Shown: one piece after another, positions 62,301 to 64,000 of the stretch
How positions within the stretch are numbered: position 1 is the stretch's first letter
Layout: each line of letters begins with the position of its first letter
DNA from: Bugula neritina
Taxonomy: Eukaryota > Bryozoa > Gymnolaemata > Cheilostomatida > Bugulidae
Direction: 5' to 3'
NCBI GenBank assembly: GCA_964035545.1
Contig: OZ037770.1
Location: 710,001 to 774,000 of the forward strand
DNA length: 64,000 nucleotides
Made by a program: the position numbers and the translations under genes
The notes under the pieces: generated by a model
Seen by the model: only the letters and a program-made list of their open reading frames with translations
What the model was told of the DNA's origin: nothing
Database searches by the model: none

Positions 62301-64000
62301 TTTTAATAATACTTAGACATATGCAAGCAATAAAGATAATGAAAAAAATGCTATAGTTGCTAATTAGCTAATATTACTTGCATATGATGCAAATATTTGT
62401 ATGCATGCAAGTTTAGTTTATTAGCATTGGTTAGATATAATTGAATATATAGATTTGATGTGGAAATTGAAGAAAATCAATATGTTGTGTTCTATATACA
62501 ACAACAGTTTTTACATTGGTTTGTTAATTACTTCATAAATCATTCATTACTTCATGCAATATTTGTTCCTGCAACTTTGCAGAGTGGCAAAATGCATTTC
62601 AAAGACATATATTAAGTGATTTTAATTATACTAGAATATTCAAACTAAGAATTTTTGGGGAGTTTTCTTCTTCCTAAGACATATGTGGCAATTGAACACA
62701 TAATAAGTGGTGGGCCACAACTCCTTTATACAACCTTGCAAGAAATTATGCAGCCATTTAAATAGAAAAGGAATTATTGAATTTATTTATTCAACATTAT
62801 TAGTATTTTATAAATATTTGTTGCATTTAATTAATGAGCATAAAATTTGTCTTACAAATACTGTAATTAACAGCATGGTAAAAATATATTATATATACTG
62901 GTATATATTTTGTATTGTATTAGATTTAGGCTACATTTCTAATCAAAATGAGTTAATGGCTAAGTTTAAATATCTTCGACTTATAGAGTACATTTTTATG
63001 TGCTATAAAAATTTAACTCATTTGTTACGACATTTCTCCATGCATAAAAGCAAAACTTACGGCAAGAAATCCTTAGCTAGAAAGATAAATAATAATTTAC
63101 TTTAATTACATCAAAAGCTAATATCAGCAAGCATTCTATAAATAATGGTAATTTACCTAGTGTAATTTTTCTTAAACTAGCTAAGCTTGCTTGGTACTTT
63201 AATAAGTTTATTGGCATAGTGTATTATGTTATACTTATATATTTTTAAGGCTTTAAGGAAAATGATGTTTTAGCTGCGTTATTCCTAATGCAAGCCTTAT
63301 AAATTTACAATATATTATACTAAAATATTATATTTGTAATTAGAAAGAAAACAAAATACTTTCATAAACTTATAATTATTGCATTCTGTTATTGTTAATG
63401 CTAGAATAACAAATTGAACACGGCATATGCTTCCCTAACCAGATGCTTTTAAACGGATTAAAAATAATTAGTCAATTTCTAATTATGAGGAACAAACTCC
63501 TCGACAGTTTGTACATTTGCGCATGATTTTATCAAGATAGGCTTGCTTTTGTGTCAACCTGTAGCCAGTGCAACTATACTTTATGTAACGAGTAAAACAG
63601 ACTCATTTCAAAGTACACAGTCTAAAGGGTAGGAATTACTACAAAGAAAAGTGCCGGTTAAAAGTTAATTATAATTGGAAATAAGGTGAAATATCAGTCA
63701 GAAAGTAAAAAGTGTCAACTAAAAAGGTGTATTGTTATTTCTTTTTGGCTTAATGAAAATGTTTTTTGAGGAAGAAGTACGAGAAACATCTAGGAGGGGT
63801 TCATATCCACCACTGGCGACTACCTGTTTATTGATGAAGAACTATCCAATGATAGTACAGTATTATGGTCTTTTGCCTTATAATTGGCTTTGATTTTTTT
63901 ATGTCTAATTACGAGATACTAAACAGATGCAAAGTATGTTGTGCATAGGCAGTTTTTTTATGTCTCTAAACAACATTCTAGGAAAATATATACTGTATAA
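59391..64000. other. Non-coding AT-rich stretch
   Basis: No gene called. A minus-strand frame at 60447-60662 (contains NELFVWHLDDGTKKGYLVCY) and a 132-codon plus-strand frame at 62707-63105 are the only notable open frames. Neither shows a recognisable family, and the second is Lys/Ile/Tyr-rich as expected by chance. Confidence 0.35.

Noticed and set aside
62707-63105. 132-codon plus-strand ORF
   Set aside because: Lys/Ile/Tyr/Asn-rich as expected from AT-rich DNA, no splice or homology support; kept only as a note.

Overview
The window is AT-rich, intron-containing animal DNA. Introns have GT..AG borders, intergenic stretches are long and simple repeats are common. It carries non-LTR retroelement remnants, tRNA-derived Pol III elements and a hammerhead ribozyme. 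The gene content (nucleotidyltransferase-TPR proteins and DEG/ENaC sodium channels) points to an invertebrate metazoan. The species and phylum cannot be fixed from the sequence; an early-branching animal is only a guess.

The left 30 kb is an ancient tandem duplication with two units. Unit A runs from before base 1 to about 11,375; unit B from about 16,250 to 29,600. Each unit holds a plus-strand gene for a large nucleotidyltransferase (NTase)-TPR protein, facing a minus-strand multi-exon DEG/ENaC-type channel gene tail to tail. The NTase-TPR copy in A is intact but loses its first exon to the window edge. Copy B has its start codon (16,292), intron and body, but a 2-nt insertion and a second stop remove the last ~142 residues. 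In both, the TPR array is a nearly identical 132-bp (44-codon) repeat: 11 units in A, 9 in B. Both DEG/ENaC copies are broken by different lesions. A has three stop codons, lost four central exons and has a shifted 3' end, but keeps the N-terminal HG-motif exon. B keeps all central exons but lacks the N-terminal exon and has one stop and two frameshifts. In A the missing exons are replaced by a (TA)n-flanked insert containing a complete type I hammerhead ribozyme. The 11.4-16.25 kb spacer holds minisatellites and a tandemly duplicated segment with likely alternative 5' exons of NTase-TPR copy B.

The right 34 kb is gene-poor. It holds an ACGTT-rich repeat, a ~65-bp satellite (30.9-32.3 kb), two tentative minus-strand three-exon small genes (34.2-35.3 kb and 46.3-50.0 kb), and an exon-like cysteine-rich ORF (43.0-43.35 kb). 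It also holds a possible foldback element, a TTAA-flanked inverted-repeat element bracketed by 430-bp direct repeats, a 290-bp polypurine tract with G-quadruplex potential, and two non-LTR retrotransposon remnants (52.75-53.2 kb plus; 54.9-56.45 kb minus). The last 7 kb shows only weak exon-like signals. All homology statements come from motif recognition by eye; percentages are hand estimates.
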